Positions 44,528 to 53,341 of a stretch of DNA of 64,000 bases are shown here, piece by piece. The translations under genes and the position numbers were made by a program. The notes below the pieces were generated by a model. That model was not told the origin of the DNA. It made no database searches and saw only the letters and a list, made by a program, of their open reading frames with translations. The stretch's first letter is position 1. Every line of letters starts with the position of its first letter. Source of the stretch: Streptomyces sp. NBC_01591 (GTDB lineage: Bacteria; Actinomycetota; Actinomycetes; Streptomycetales; Streptomycetaceae); NCBI RefSeq assembly GCF_035918155.1, contig NZ_CP109327.1, forward strand, positions 6,634,001 to 6,698,000. Direction: 5' to 3'.

Positions 44528-45205
44528 TCAGTCCTCCGAGTCGCCCCGACGCACCGACAACAGGTCCTCCAACTGCTCCTCGCGCGCCTGCGCGGCCACG
44601 AACAGCAGCTCGTCACCGGCCTCCAGGGTCTCCTCGGTGTTCGGCGTCAGCACCCGCTGCCCGCGGATGATGGTGACCAGCGAGGTGTCCTCGGGCCAGG
44701 CCACCTCGCCGACCTGGGTGCCGGCCAGCGCCGACTCCGGGGGCAGCGTCAGCTCGACCAGGTTGGCGTCACCGTGGCTGAAGCGCAGCAGCCGGACCAG
44801 ATCGCCGACGCTCACCGCCTCCTCGACCAGGGCCGACATCAGGCGCGGCGTCGAGACCGCCACATCGACGCCCCAGGCCTCGTTGAACAGCCACTCGTTC
44901 TTCGGGTTGTTGACCCGGGCGACGACCCTCGGCACGCCGTACTCGGTCTTGGCGAGCAGCGACACGACCAGGTTCACCTTGTCGTCGCCGGTCGCGGCGA
45001 TCACGACGTTGCAGCGTTGCAGCGCCGCCTCGTCGAGCGAGGTGATCTCGCAGGCGTCCGCCAGCAGCCACTCGGCCATCGGCACCCGCTCCACCGAGAT
45101 GGCCGTCGGCGCCTTGTCGATGAGCAGCACCTCGTGCCCGTTCTCCAGCAGCTCACCCGCGATGGAACGGCCCACCGCACCGGCCCCGGCAATCGCGACA
45201 CGCAT
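44528..45205 (-). CDS. ceoC: TrkA-type potassium-uptake regulator (RCK protein) CeoC
   Basis: The 225-residue protein has an N-terminal Rossmann RCK domain with the NAD-binding motif GAGAVGRSIAGELL (residues 7-20) and an acidic residue ending strand two (LLIDK), plus a C-terminal RCK_C domain from about 135 onward. RCK proteins gate potassium channels or transporters in response to nucleotides; RCK_C domains can bind c-di-AMP. It is the downstream member of a pair overlapping by one base with ceoB. No TrkH/KtrB channel gene is nearby; the closest transporters are KimA-like and Kdp. Confidence 0.87.
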   Translation of the reverse strand: MRVAIAGAGAVGRSIAGELLENGHEVLLIDKAPTAISVERVPMAEWLLADACEITSLDEAALQRCNVVIAATGDDKVNLVVSLLAKTEYGVPRVVARVNNPKNEWLFNEAWGVDVAVSTPRLMSALVEEAVSVGDLVRLLRFSHGDANLVELTLPPESALAGTQVGEVAWPEDTSLVTIIRGQRVLTPNTEETLEAGDELLFVAAQAREEQLEDLLSVRRGDSED

Positions 45206-45873
45206 CAGTGACCGCCCTCCTCAGGACCCTCGGCGAAGGCCGCTTCGACCTTCGCGATCTCGTCCGTACGCATCATCACGTGGACCAGGTCGCCCTCCTG
45301 CAGCACCGTCTGCGAGGTGGGCAGTATGGCTTCGCCCAGCCGGGTGAGGAACGCCACGCGGACGCCCGTCTCCTCCTGCAGCGTGCTGATCTTGTGGCCG
45401 ATCCAGGACGGTGTGGTGTGCACCTCCGCGAGCTGCACACCCCCGCTCGGATCCCGCCACAGCGGCTCGGCGCCGGAAGGCAGCAGCCGCCGCAGCATCT
45501 GGTCCGCGGTCCAGCGCACGGTGGCGACCGTGGGGATACCGAGACGCTGGTAGACCTCGGCGCGCCGGGGGTCGTAGATCCGAGCCGCGACGTTTTCGAT
45601 GCCGAACATCTCGCGGGCCACCCGGGCGGCGATGATGTTCGAGTTGTCGCCGCTGCTCACCGCGGCGAACGCACCGGCCTCCTCGATACCCGCCTCGCGG
45701 AGGGTGTCCTGGTCGAAGCCGACACCCGTGACGCGCCGTCCGCCGAATCCGGACCCGAGGCGACGGAACGCCGTCGGGTCCCGATCGATGACGGCGACCG
45801 TGTGCCCCTGCTGCTCCAGGGTCTGCGCGAGAGCGGCTCCTACTCGCCCGCAGCCCATGATGACGATGTGCAC
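45205..45873 (-). CDS. ceoB: TrkA-type potassium-uptake regulator (RCK protein) CeoB
   Basis: The 222-residue protein has the same two-domain plan as its neighbour: Rossmann motif GCGRVGAALAQTLE at 7-20, VIDRD at the end of strand two, and an RCK_C domain in the last 85 residues (HKISTLQEETGVRVAFLTR). Two related RCK genes in tandem suggest a hetero-oligomeric ring. The start at 45873 has a moderate upstream AGG. The mycobacterial ceoBC pair sits in the same gene order, as I recall, and is assigned to potassium uptake. Confidence 0.87.
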   Translation of the reverse strand: MHIVIMGCGRVGAALAQTLEQQGHTVAVIDRDPTAFRRLGSGFGGRRVTGVGFDQDTLREAGIEEAGAFAAVSSGDNSNIIAARVAREMFGIENVAARIYDPRRAEVYQRLGIPTVATVRWTADQMLRRLLPSGAEPLWRDPSGGVQLAEVHTTPSWIGHKISTLQEETGVRVAFLTRLGEAILPTSQTVLQEGDLVHVMMRTDEIAKVEAAFAEGPEEGGH

Positions 45874-46097
45874 CTTGCGCCTACCTCGCAGTCCTGGTCG
45901 TCCGGCTGACCTGCGAAAACACCCTGCTCACACTTCTTTCTCAGCTTGCCGGGCAAACAACGGGGCAACGGTCTGTCCCGTTGCCCAGGATGAGCTTATG
46001 CGGCCCGGAGCGCGAAGCCTCATCCGAGTGCGCTTTCGCCGTGCCCCGCCCGGTGGACGCCGGAGGCCGCCAATTGCGGCTGCTGCCGGACGGACCC

Positions 46098-46130
46098 TTG
46101 AGTACGAAGAGCACAGACATCTAACATGTC
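46098..46130 (+). promoter_or_regulatory. Leaderless promoter with overlapping palindrome for the GntR gene
   Basis: TTGAGT (46098-46103) and TAACAT (46122-46127) are spaced by 18 bp. The start codon ATG 46136 lies eight bases after the -10 box, where transcription should begin, and no ribosome site exists, so the mRNA is probably leaderless. The palindrome GACAT-N5-ATGTC (46116-46130) covers the -10 box and is a plausible autoregulatory GntR operator. Confidence 0.65.
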
Positions 46131-46135
46131 AGTTC

Positions 46136-46792
46136 ATGGAGACCCTGCGCCCCGTCCGACGGACCCTGCTGCGGGACACCGCCTACGAGGCGATCCGCGA
46201 TGCCATCGTCCGCGGCGACATCCCGCCCGGTGCCCCCGTCCGCGACGCCGACCTCGCCGAACGCCTCGGACTCTCCCGGGCCCCGGTCCGCGACGCGCTG
46301 TCCCGGCTCGCCGGCGAGGGCCTCGTCGAGTCCAAGCCACAGAGCTACACCCGGGTGACCCGGCTGGTGCCGCGCGACGTCCGGGACGCGGCGGCCGTCG
46401 TACGGGCCATGCAGGAACTGGCCGCCAGGACCGCCGTACCCCACCTCACGGACGCGGACATCACCGCGATGCGCGCGGCCAACGACCGGTTCCGGGAAGC
46501 GACCGGCCGCGGCGACGTGGCGGACGCGCTGCGCGCCGACGACCGGCTCCACGACGTCCTCGTCACCGCCTGCGGCAACCGTGCCGTGGCCGCCACCGTC
46601 GAGCGCTACACCCCCTTGATCCGCCGCCTGGAGTGGCGGCAGTTCGGCACGGCCGGCTCCGCGCACGGCTCCGCGGAGCTGCACGAGCGGCTGATCGAGG
46701 CGTGCGCGGCGCGCGACGCCGAAGCCGCGGCCCGGATCACCGCCGAGATCTGGCGGGCGCTCGAAGAGCTCGCCGACGAGCCGCCCGAGTAG
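46136..46792 (+). CDS. GntR-family regulator next to ACC deaminase gene
   Basis: The protein has 218 residues. The winged helix includes DLAERLGLSRAPVRDALSRL (about 38-57), and the C-terminal FCD-type helical domain has the DRLHDVLVTACGNR and ELHERLIEACAARD segments with metal-ligand histidines. It starts without a ribosome site from a likely leaderless promoter. It is transcribed in the same direction as acdS 63 bp downstream, so it probably controls both genes in response to ACC or a related amino acid. Proteobacterial acdS is instead controlled by an Lrp-type protein. Confidence 0.87.
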   Translation: METLRPVRRTLLRDTAYEAIRDAIVRGDIPPGAPVRDADLAERLGLSRAPVRDALSRLAGEGLVESKPQSYTRVTRLVPRDVRDAAAVVRAMQELAARTAVPHLTDADITAMRAANDRFREATGRGDVADALRADDRLHDVLVTACGNRAVAATVERYTPLIRRLEWRQFGTAGSAHGSAELHERLIEACAARDAEAAARITAEIWRALEELADEPPE

Positions 46793-46855
46793 CCCGACGA
46801 CCGGCCTGTCCCAGTACCCCACCCCACCCCGCCACCGAGTCAGGGAGCCCCCACC

Positions 46856-47905
46856 GTGACCACTGAAACGCAAGCCTCCCCTTCCCTCTTCTCGTACGAC
46901 CGCTACCCCCTCCTCTTCGGCCCCTCGCCCGTGCACCGGCTCGACCGGCTCACCGAGCACCTCGGCGGCGCCGCGGTCTGGGCCAAGCGGGAGGACTGCA
47001 ACTCCGGCATCGCCTACGGCGGCAACAAGACCCGCAAGCTCGAATACCTCGTCGCCGACGCCCTCGCGCAGGGCTGCGACACACTCGTATCCATCGGCGG
47101 CGTCCAGTCCAACCACACCCGCCAGGTCGCGGCGGTCGCCGCCCGCGCCGGTCTCAAGTGCGTACTCATCCAGGAGAGCTGGGTCGAGTGGCCCGACGCC
47201 GTCTACGACAAGGTCGGCAACATCCTGATCAGCCGCCTGGCCGGTGCCGACGTCCGCCTGGTGCGCGCCGGGTTCGGCATCGGGGTCAAGGAGAGCTGGG
47301 AGCAGGCGCTGCGCGAGGTGGAGGAGGGCGGCGGCAAGCCGTACGCCATCCCCGCGGGTGCGTCCGACCACCCGCTGGGTGGGCTCGGCTTCGCGAACTG
47401 GGCGTATGAGGTCGCCGAGCAGGAACGCGCGCTCGGCGTGTTCTTCGACACCGTGGTGGTCTGCTCGGTGACCGGCTCCACCCAGGCTGGCATGGTCGCA
47501 GGCTTCGCCGCGCTGGAGGAGGCTGGCGCCCGCCCGCGACGCGTCCTGGGCATCGACGCCTCCGCCGAACCCGCTCGTACCCGCGAGCAGATCGCCCGGA
47601 TCGCGGCCGCCACCGCACGGCTCATCGGTGTGCGCCGGGAGATCGCCGTGGACGACATCGAACTCGACGAGCGCTACCACGCGGGCACCTACGGCATCCC
47701 CGACGACACGACCCTCGACGCGATGCGGCTCGCCGCCCGTACCGAGGGCATGGTCACCGACCCCGTGTACGAGGGGAAGTCGATGGCGGGAACGATCGAC
47801 CTCGTGGCACGCGGCGAGATCGCCCGCGATTCCACCGTCCTTTACGCACATCTCGGCGGCCAGCCCGCATTGAATGGTTACAGCGCCCTTTTCGCGGACG
47901 CCTGA
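46856..47905 (+). CDS. acdS: 1-aminocyclopropane-1-carboxylate deaminase
   Basis: The 349-residue fold-type II PLP enzyme cleaves ACC, the plant ethylene precursor, to 2-oxobutyrate and ammonia. The PLP lysine is K58 in [11 protein letters not shown]. The residues that distinguish true ACC deaminase from D-cysteine desulfhydrase are present: the Tyr-Glu pair in VYEGKS and the leucine in YAHLGG. The length is normal. The GTG start follows GGGAG. It forms a unit with the upstream GntR gene. The pair is inserted between ceoB and the KimA-like gene, breaking an otherwise conserved order; it is an accessory trait typical of plant-associated bacteria. Confidence 0.92.
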   Translation: MTTETQASPSLFSYDRYPLLFGPSPVHRLDRLTEHLGGAAVWAKREDCNSGIAYGGNKTRKLEYLVADALAQGCDTLVSIGGVQSNHTRQVAAVAARAGLKCVLIQESWVEWPDAVYDKVGNILISRLAGADVRLVRAGFGIGVKESWEQALREVEEGGGKPYAIPAGASDHPLGGLGFANWAYEVAEQERALGVFFDTVVVCSVTGSTQAGMVAGFAALEEAGARPRRVLGIDASAEPARTREQIARIAAATARLIGVRREIAVDDIELDERYHAGTYGIPDDTTLDAMRLAARTEGMVTDPVYEGKSMAGTIDLVARGEIARDSTVLYAHLGGQPALNGYSALFADA

Positions 47906-48018
47906 GCGCAAGGATTCCGTTAAGGATTTCGTGGCCTTTTCGGCCGAGCGCAGGAGATTGCGGGGCCACGGGGGTGGTGCGTCTGCGGCTTTCATACGGA
48001 GCGCTTACGATCCTCAGC

Positions 48019-50067
48019 GTGTCCAAACTGACCGACGTGCCCAAACGGATCCTGATCGGACGGGCGCTGCGCAGCGACAAGCTGGGAGAAACGCTCCTCC
48101 CCAAGCGCATCGCACTTCCCGTCTTCGCATCCGACCCGCTGTCCTCGGTGGCCTACGCGCCCGGAGAAGTCCTCCTGGTGCTCTCCGCCGCGGGCGTGTC
48201 GGCCTACCACTTCAGCCCCTGGATCGCGCTCGCCGTCGTGGTGCTGATGTTCACGGTCGTCGCCTCGTACCGGCAGAACGTGCACGCCTACCCGAGCGGT
48301 GGTGGCGACTACGAGGTCGCCACCACCAACCTCGGCCCCAAGGCCGGGCTCACCGTGGCGAGCGCCCTGCTCGTCGACTACGTGCTGACCGTCGCCGTGT
48401 CGATCTCCTCCGGGGTGGAGAACCTCGGGTCCGCGATCCCGTTCGTCGTCGAGCACAAGACGATCTGCGCGATCGCCGCCATCGTGCTGCTGACGCTGAT
48501 GAACCTGCGCGGTGTCAAGGAGTCCGGCAAGCTCTTCGCCATCCCCACGTACCTCTTCGTGGCCGGCGTATTCATCATGATCACCTGGGGTGCGTTCCGG
48601 GGACTGGTCCTCGGCGACACCATGCACGCCCCGACCTCGGGCTACGAGATCAAGGCCGAGCACGAGGGACTCGCCGGTTTCGCGCTGGTCTTCCTGCTGC
48701 TGCGGGCCTTCTCCTCCGGCTGTGCCGCCCTCACCGGCGTAGAGGCGATCAGTAACGGCGTGCCCGCCTTCCGAAAGCCGAAGAGCAAGAACGCCGCGAC
48801 CACCCTCGCGATGATGGGCCTGCTGGCCGTCACCATGTTCTGCGGCATCATCGGCCTGGCCATGGCCACCGATGTGAAGATGGCCGAGAACCCGGCCAAG
48901 GACCTGATCAACAACGGTGTCCCGGTCGGCTCCTCCTTCGTCCAGGACCCGGTGATCTCCCAGGTCGCGGCCGCCGTCTTCGGCGACGGCACGTTCTTCT
49001 TCGTCGTCCTCGCGGCGGCGACCGCACTCGTTCTCTTCCTCGCCGCCAACACCGCGTACAACGGTTTCCCGCTGCTCGGCTCGATCCTCGCGCAGGACCG
49101 CTACCTGCCCCGCCAGCTCCACACCCGCGGTGACCGGCTCGCCTTCTCCAACGGCATCGTGCTGCTGGCGGGCGCGGCGATCCTGCTCGTCTGGATCTAC
49201 GGGGCGGACTCGACCCGGCTCATCCAGCTCTACATCGTCGGCGTGTTCGTCTCCTTCACCCTCAGCCAGACCGGCATGGTCCGGCACTGGAACCGTCACC
49301 TGAGGACGGAGAAGGACCCGGCCAAGCGCCGCCACATGGTGCGCTCCCGCGCGATCAACACCTTCGGCGCCTTCTTCACCGGCCTGGTGCTCGTCGTCGT
49401 GCTCGCGACCAAGTTCACCCACGGCGCCTGGGTCGCGCTCCTCGGCATGGTGATCTTCTACGGGACGATGACCGCGATCCGCAGGCACTACGACCGGGTC
49501 GCCGAGGAGATCGCCGCCGACGAGACCCCGTCCGACGAGACGATCCGGCCCTCCAGGGTCCACTCGATCGTCCTGGTCTCCAAGCTCCACCGGCCCACCC
49601 TGCGCGCCCTCGCCTACGCCAAGCTCATCCGCTCCGACCGGCTGGAGGCGCTCTCCATCAGCGTCGACCCGGCCGAGACCAAGGCGCTCAAGGACGACTG
49701 GGAGCGACGCGGCATCGACATCCCGCTGAAAATCCTCGACTCGCCGTACCGCGAGGTCACCCGGCCGGTCATCGACTACGTGAAGAGCCTGCGCCGGGAG
49801 AGCCCGCGCGACGTCGTGAGCGTGTACATCCCGGAGTACGTGGTCGGCCACTGGTACGAGCACCTCCTCCACAACCAGAGCGCCCTGCGCCTCAAGGGGC
49901 GGCTGCTGTTCACCCCGGGCGTCATGGTGACCTCCGTGCCGTATCAGCTGGAGTCCTCCGAGGCGGCCAAGAAGCGCGCCAGGAAGCGCGCCGAGTGGAA
50001 CGCGCCGGGCTCGGTGCGCCGCGGCCCCGTGGAGCGCAGGCCCAAGGAACCCAGCGGCAAGAGCTGA
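48019..50067 (+). CDS. KimA-like potassium importer (APC/KUP superfamily)
   Basis: The protein has 682 residues from GTG 48019. About 12 membrane helices are followed by a cytoplasmic domain of about 170 residues. Segments such as SSVAYAPGEVLLVL, SYRQNVHAYPSGGGDYEVA, AFSSGCAALTGVEAISNGVP and FTLSQTGM closely match Bacillus subtilis KimA (YdaO) as I recall it, a proton-coupled potassium importer inhibited by c-di-AMP through its C-terminal domain. No ribosome site precedes the GTG; TACGAT at 48006-48011 seven bases upstream could be the -10 box of a leaderless transcript. It is usually annotated only as amino acid permease. Confidence 0.85.
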   Translation: MSKLTDVPKRILIGRALRSDKLGETLLPKRIALPVFASDPLSSVAYAPGEVLLVLSAAGVSAYHFSPWIALAVVVLMFTVVASYRQNVHAYPSGGGDYEVATTNLGPKAGLTVASALLVDYVLTVAVSISSGVENLGSAIPFVVEHKTICAIAAIVLLTLMNLRGVKESGKLFAIPTYLFVAGVFIMITWGAFRGLVLGDTMHAPTSGYEIKAEHEGLAGFALVFLLLRAFSSGCAALTGVEAISNGVPAFRKPKSKNAATTLAMMGLLAVTMFCGIIGLAMATDVKMAENPAKDLINNGVPVGSSFVQDPVISQVAAAVFGDGTFFFVVLAAATALVLFLAANTAYNGFPLLGSILAQDRYLPRQLHTRGDRLAFSNGIVLLAGAAILLVWIYGADSTRLIQLYIVGVFVSFTLSQTGMVRHWNRHLRTEKDPAKRRHMVRSRAINTFGAFFTGLVLVVVLATKFTHGAWVALLGMVIFYGTMTAIRRHYDRVAEEIAADETPSDETIRPSRVHSIVLVSKLHRPTLRALAYAKLIRSDRLEALSISVDPAETKALKDDWERRGIDIPLKILDSPYREVTRPVIDYVKSLRRESPRDVVSVYIPEYVVGHWYEHLLHNQSALRLKGRLLFTPGVMVTSVPYQLESSEAAKKRARKRAEWNAPGSVRRGPVERRPKEPSGKS

Positions 50068-50094
50068 CCGCAAGGCCGCTTCCGATGGTGGTAA

Positions 50095-50141
50095 ACGGCC
50101 GGACGACACCCACGTAGAATCGTAGGTTGTTGTCCGGCCGT
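50095..50141 (+). terminator. Hairpin between the KimA-like and methyltransferase genes
   Basis: ACGGCCGGAC and GTCCGGCCGT form a 10-bp stem around a loop of about 27 bases, followed by TTTCCCC. The loop contains TAGAAT, a possible -10 box, so the element may combine termination and initiation. Confidence 0.5.
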
Positions 50142-50170
50142 TTCCCCTTGATCCCTGGAGCCACCCCCTC

Positions 50171-51499
50171 ATGCAGAACGAACCCACGTCGTCGCTGGTC
50201 GGGGAGGAGTACGAGGTCGAGGTCGGCCCCGTCGCACACGGCGGCCACTGCATCGCCCGTACCTCGGAGGGCCGGGTCCTCTTCGTACGGCACACGCTCC
50301 CCGGCGAGAAGGTCGTCGCCAGGGTCACCGACGGCGAGAGCGACTCCCGCTTTCTGCGCGCCGACGCGGTACGGATCATCGAGGCGTCCAAGGACCGCGT
50401 CGAGGCGCCCTGCCCGTACGCGGGCCCCGGCAAGTGCGGCGGCTGCGACTGGCAGCACGCCAAGCCCGGCGCCCAGCGCAGGCTCAAGGGCGAAGTGATC
50501 GCCGAACAGCTCCAGCGCCTCGCGGGCCTCACCCCCGAGGAGGCGGGCTGGGACGGCACGGTCATGCCGGCCGAGGGCGACAAGCTCCCGGCGGGCGAGG
50601 TGCCGGCCTGGCGCACTCGCGTCCAGTACGCCATCGACGAGGACGGCAAGGTCGGCCTGCGCAAGCACCGCTCGCACGACGTGGAGCCCATCGAACGCTG
50701 CCTGATCGCGGCCCCCGGCGTCACCGAGCTCGGCATCGAGAAGCGGGAATGGCCCGGCATGGCCTCGGTGGAGGCCATCGCCGCCACGGGTTCCCACGAC
50801 CGCCAGGTCATCCTCACCCCGAGGCCCGGCGGCCGGCTGCCCCTGGTCGAGCTCGACAAGCCCGTCTCGGTGATGCGCGTCGACGAGCGTGACGGCGGCG
50901 TCCACCGCGTCCACGGCCGCGCCTTCGTACGCGAACGCGCCGACGACCGCACCTACCGCGTCGGCTCCGGCGGCTTCTGGCAGGTCCACCCGCAGGCCGC
51001 CAACACCCTCGTCCGCGCCGTCATGCAGGGCCTCCTGCCCCGCAAGAACGACATGGCCCTCGACCTCTACTGCGGCGTCGGCCTGTTCGCCGGCGCCATC
51101 GGCCAGCGCATCGGCGAAAAGGGTGCCGTCCTCGGTATCGAGTCCGGCAAGCGAGCCGTCGAGGACGCCCGGCACAACCTGAAGGACCTGGACCGGGTCC
51201 GCATCGAACACGGCAAGGTCGACCAGGTCCTCCCGCGCACCGGCATCACCGAGTGCGACCTGATCGTCCTCGACCCGCCCCGCGCGGGCGCCGGCAAGCA
51301 GACGGTCAAGCACCTGGCGGGCCTGGGGGCGCGCCGCATCGCGTACGTTGCGTGCGACCCGGCGGCACTGGCACGGGACCTGGCGTACTTCCGGGAGGGT
51401 GGGTACCGGGTGCGGACGTTGCGGGCGTTCGATCTGTTTCCGATGACCTCGCACGTGGAGTGCGTGGCGATTCTGGAGCTTGCCGCAAAGGGCGTCTGA
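50171..51499 (+). CDS. TRAM-domain RNA (uracil-5-)-methyltransferase, TrmA/RlmD family
   Basis: The protein has 442 residues. A TRAM RNA-binding domain (about 8-68) is followed by an iron-sulfur cluster motif C81, C89, C92 with a fourth cysteine near 177 (IERCLI). The SAM domain contains DLYCGVGLFAG, and the catalytic cysteine is C395 in VACDPAALARD. The C-terminal DLFPMTSHVECV segment is the general-base motif. It makes 5-methyluridine in rRNA or tRNA; which one is not decidable. The ATG 50171 follows GGAG. The last 60 bases of the gene recur downstream as degraded copies, so its 3' end is an integration target. Confidence 0.92.
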   Translation: MQNEPTSSLVGEEYEVEVGPVAHGGHCIARTSEGRVLFVRHTLPGEKVVARVTDGESDSRFLRADAVRIIEASKDRVEAPCPYAGPGKCGGCDWQHAKPGAQRRLKGEVIAEQLQRLAGLTPEEAGWDGTVMPAEGDKLPAGEVPAWRTRVQYAIDEDGKVGLRKHRSHDVEPIERCLIAAPGVTELGIEKREWPGMASVEAIAATGSHDRQVILTPRPGGRLPLVELDKPVSVMRVDERDGGVHRVHGRAFVRERADDRTYRVGSGGFWQVHPQAANTLVRAVMQGLLPRKNDMALDLYCGVGLFAGAIGQRIGEKGAVLGIESGKRAVEDARHNLKDLDRVRIEHGKVDQVLPRTGITECDLIVLDPPRAGAGKQTVKHLAGLGARRIAYVACDPAALARDLAYFREGGYRVRTLRAFDLFPMTSHVECVAILELAAKGV

Positions 51500-51515
51500 C
51501 CTGCTATTTCCTCTG
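51431..51515 (+). repeat. 3' end of the methyltransferase gene, copy A (intact, att-like)
   Basis: This segment covers the DLFP motif, the stop codon and the 15 bases after it (TGACCTGCTATTTCCTCTGG from 51497). The 25-bp stretch from 51455 (GTGGAGTGCGTGGCGATTCT and five more bases) is repeated without change at 57147-57171. It is taken as the active left attachment site, which restores the gene. Confidence 0.75.
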
Positions 51516-52369
51516 GTTCTTCAGGCTGCTGGATGGCCGCCGACCTGTTTCCGCGTGTGCACGACGTGGAACGTGTCGGGGGACCAGGGAGAGGGATTGA
51601 CCTGCGGCTTCGTGAACGTCGTGCGAGACGGTGGACGCGTTGTCCCTACTCCGCGGGGCGTATGGGAACCGTCCTGACGCTGGTCCCGACGGAGCGTCAG
51701 ACGAGCAGCCCTCTGGTCCGCATGGTCGTCTGCCGCCCATGCCGTCTTTCCCCTGGGCAGATGGTGTCAGCGGAAGCGATCGGCGGGGCGGGGCTCAGCG
51801 ACCGATCGTGCCGCGAGCGGCATGGACTCCGTCCTCGACGATTCCTCTGAGTCAAGAAAAGTCGTTCACAGCCACCCGCACCGCTTCCCGCTGCCGGCCC
51901 CCGTCCGGGCCTCCCGAGTCCCTCTCAAGAGGACCTGCCTGGACGGGGGCCTCGTCGCCTGTGCCTGTACGGGCAGCCCGACCCGCGGGCCTGGCGGATC
52001 GGCCCCAGCGGCTCGCGCTCCGCCGGACGCTATTCGGTGCGCAGCGCCGTGGCTCATGTGACGCTCGTTCTGATGGAGCGTCACCTGATTGACCGTCCAG
52101 GTCATGCGGGGCGGACGGTGCGCGGGGCTTTCTCCGTTCCCGGCGTTCTCCTCTCGGGACCGGGCGGCGGGCTCTCTGTCGTAGCGGCGGAACCGAGCAT
52201 GGCACCCTCACCGCGCTCAGGCCTCTCGGCATGTTGCACAAACTCCGACGTCGTTGCTTGCCGCGATTGCGCAGAGACGGGTCTCGAACCGTGCTTCAGG
52301 ATGTGCGATCAGACAAGGCGTGAGCCGGATGAAACATCCAGTTCACCGTGACGACATCGGGAGTCCGCT
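51500..52369. other. 870-bp gap without a supported gene
   Basis: No frame here has a recognisable domain. Besides copy C it contains two hairpins built on the same motif: CTGACGCT...AGCGTCAG (51674-51700) and GTGACGCTC...GAGCGTCAC (52058-52084). Open frames are overlapping and of shadow quality. It is probably debris at the edge of an integrated element. Confidence 0.6.
51539..51612 (+). repeat. 3' end of the methyltransferase gene, copy C (decayed)
   Basis: About 110 bp after copy A, GACCTGTTTCCG opens a frame DLFPRVHDVERV parallel to the gene's DLFPMTSHVECV. It ends with TTGACCTGCGGCTTCG, matching the post-stop region of copies A and B. The interior is diverged and the stop is out of frame. 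It looks like an older attachment-site remnant. Confidence 0.6.
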
Positions 52370-53224
52370 GTGCTCTGGAGAACACTGCTCGTCCCCCTGA
52401 CCTCGCTCCTGCTCCTGCTGACGGCTTCTGCCGGCGCGGGAGCGGCAGCGGCGTCCACCGGTTCCCCCGCCGGTGCCAGTGCCGAGGCGGCCGCGGCCGA
52501 CTACGGCGCTCCCGGCCCCTACGCCACCGCGGTGGAGGTCGGGGCGGTGACCACCCTGTACTACCCGCGTGACATCGCGACCAGCGACCGCCGCCACCCC
52601 GTGATCGTGTGGGGAAACGGCACCTTCGCCTTCCCGGTCGTCTACCGCGACCTGTTGCTCCACTGGGCCAGTCAGGGCTTCATCGTCGCCGCCGCCAACA
52701 CCCCGCAGTCCAACCTCGGCATCTCCATGCGCGCCGGGATCGACCTGCTCACCCGTCGCAACGCCGACCACGGCAGCCCCTTCCACGACCGTGTCGACCT
52801 GGAGCACATCGGTGCGTCCGGTCACTCGCAGGGCGGCGCCGCCGCCATCGTCGTCGGCGCGGACCCGCGCATCGACACCATCCTGCCCATCCAGCCCGGG
52901 CCGCTCGCCGACATCGACGACGTACACGTACCCGCGCTCCTCCTGGCCGGGCAGAAGGACAGCATCGTCTTCCCCTTCCTGGTCAAGGCCTTCTACAACG
53001 GCGCCGACCACATACCGGCCATCTACGGGGAACTGCGCGGCGCCGATCACCTCACGGTCGTGGGCGACCCCGGCCCGTTCGCCGCGCCCACCACCGCCTG
53101 GTTCAAGGCACACCTGATGGGGGACCAGACGGCGAGTGCACAGTTCTTCGGGGCCGGCTGCGGGATCTGCACCGACAGCGGCACCTGGTCCGACGTCCGC
53201 CGCAACGGCCTCGCAAACCGGTGA
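52370..53224 (+). CDS. Secreted alpha/beta hydrolase (chlorophyllase/cutinase-like)
   Basis: The protein has 284 residues from GTG 52370 with GGGAG upstream. The signal peptide (LWRTLLVPLTSLLLLLTA, about 1-28) is clear. The nucleophile motif is GHSQGG (serine near 147), with the acid in LAGQKDSIVF and histidine in GADHLTV. The fold resembles lipase/cutinase-type alpha/beta hydrolases acting on esters outside the cell. Cysteines near the C terminus (AGCGICTDSGTW) may form a disulfide. It is first of two hydrolase genes in the region between the duplicated methyltransferase ends. Confidence 0.83.
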   Translation: MLWRTLLVPLTSLLLLLTASAGAGAAAASTGSPAGASAEAAAADYGAPGPYATAVEVGAVTTLYYPRDIATSDRRHPVIVWGNGTFAFPVVYRDLLLHWASQGFIVAAANTPQSNLGISMRAGIDLLTRRNADHGSPFHDRVDLEHIGASGHSQGGAAAIVVGADPRIDTILPIQPGPLADIDDVHVPALLLAGQKDSIVFPFLVKAFYNGADHIPAIYGELRGADHLTVVGDPGPFAAPTTAWFKAHLMGDQTASAQFFGAGCGICTDSGTWSDVRRNGLANR

Positions 53225-53341
53225 CCCGCTCCCGGAGATCCCTTCCGCCGTGACCGGCGGCCGTCCCGATCCACGCCGCCCGCCCCTGACGCTCCCGCGA
53301 CCAGGGGCGGCCGGCCCCCGTTCGCACATGGAAGGACCGCC

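Noticed and set aside
46856..47905. D-cysteine desulfhydrase instead of ACC deaminase
   Set aside because: The Tyr-Glu pair in VYEGKS and the leucine in YAHLGG are those of true ACC deaminases.
51631..52092. 153-codon plus-strand frame in the gap after the methyltransferase
   Set aside because: No ribosome site, no recognisable domain and extensive overlap with other equally weak frames; treated as debris.
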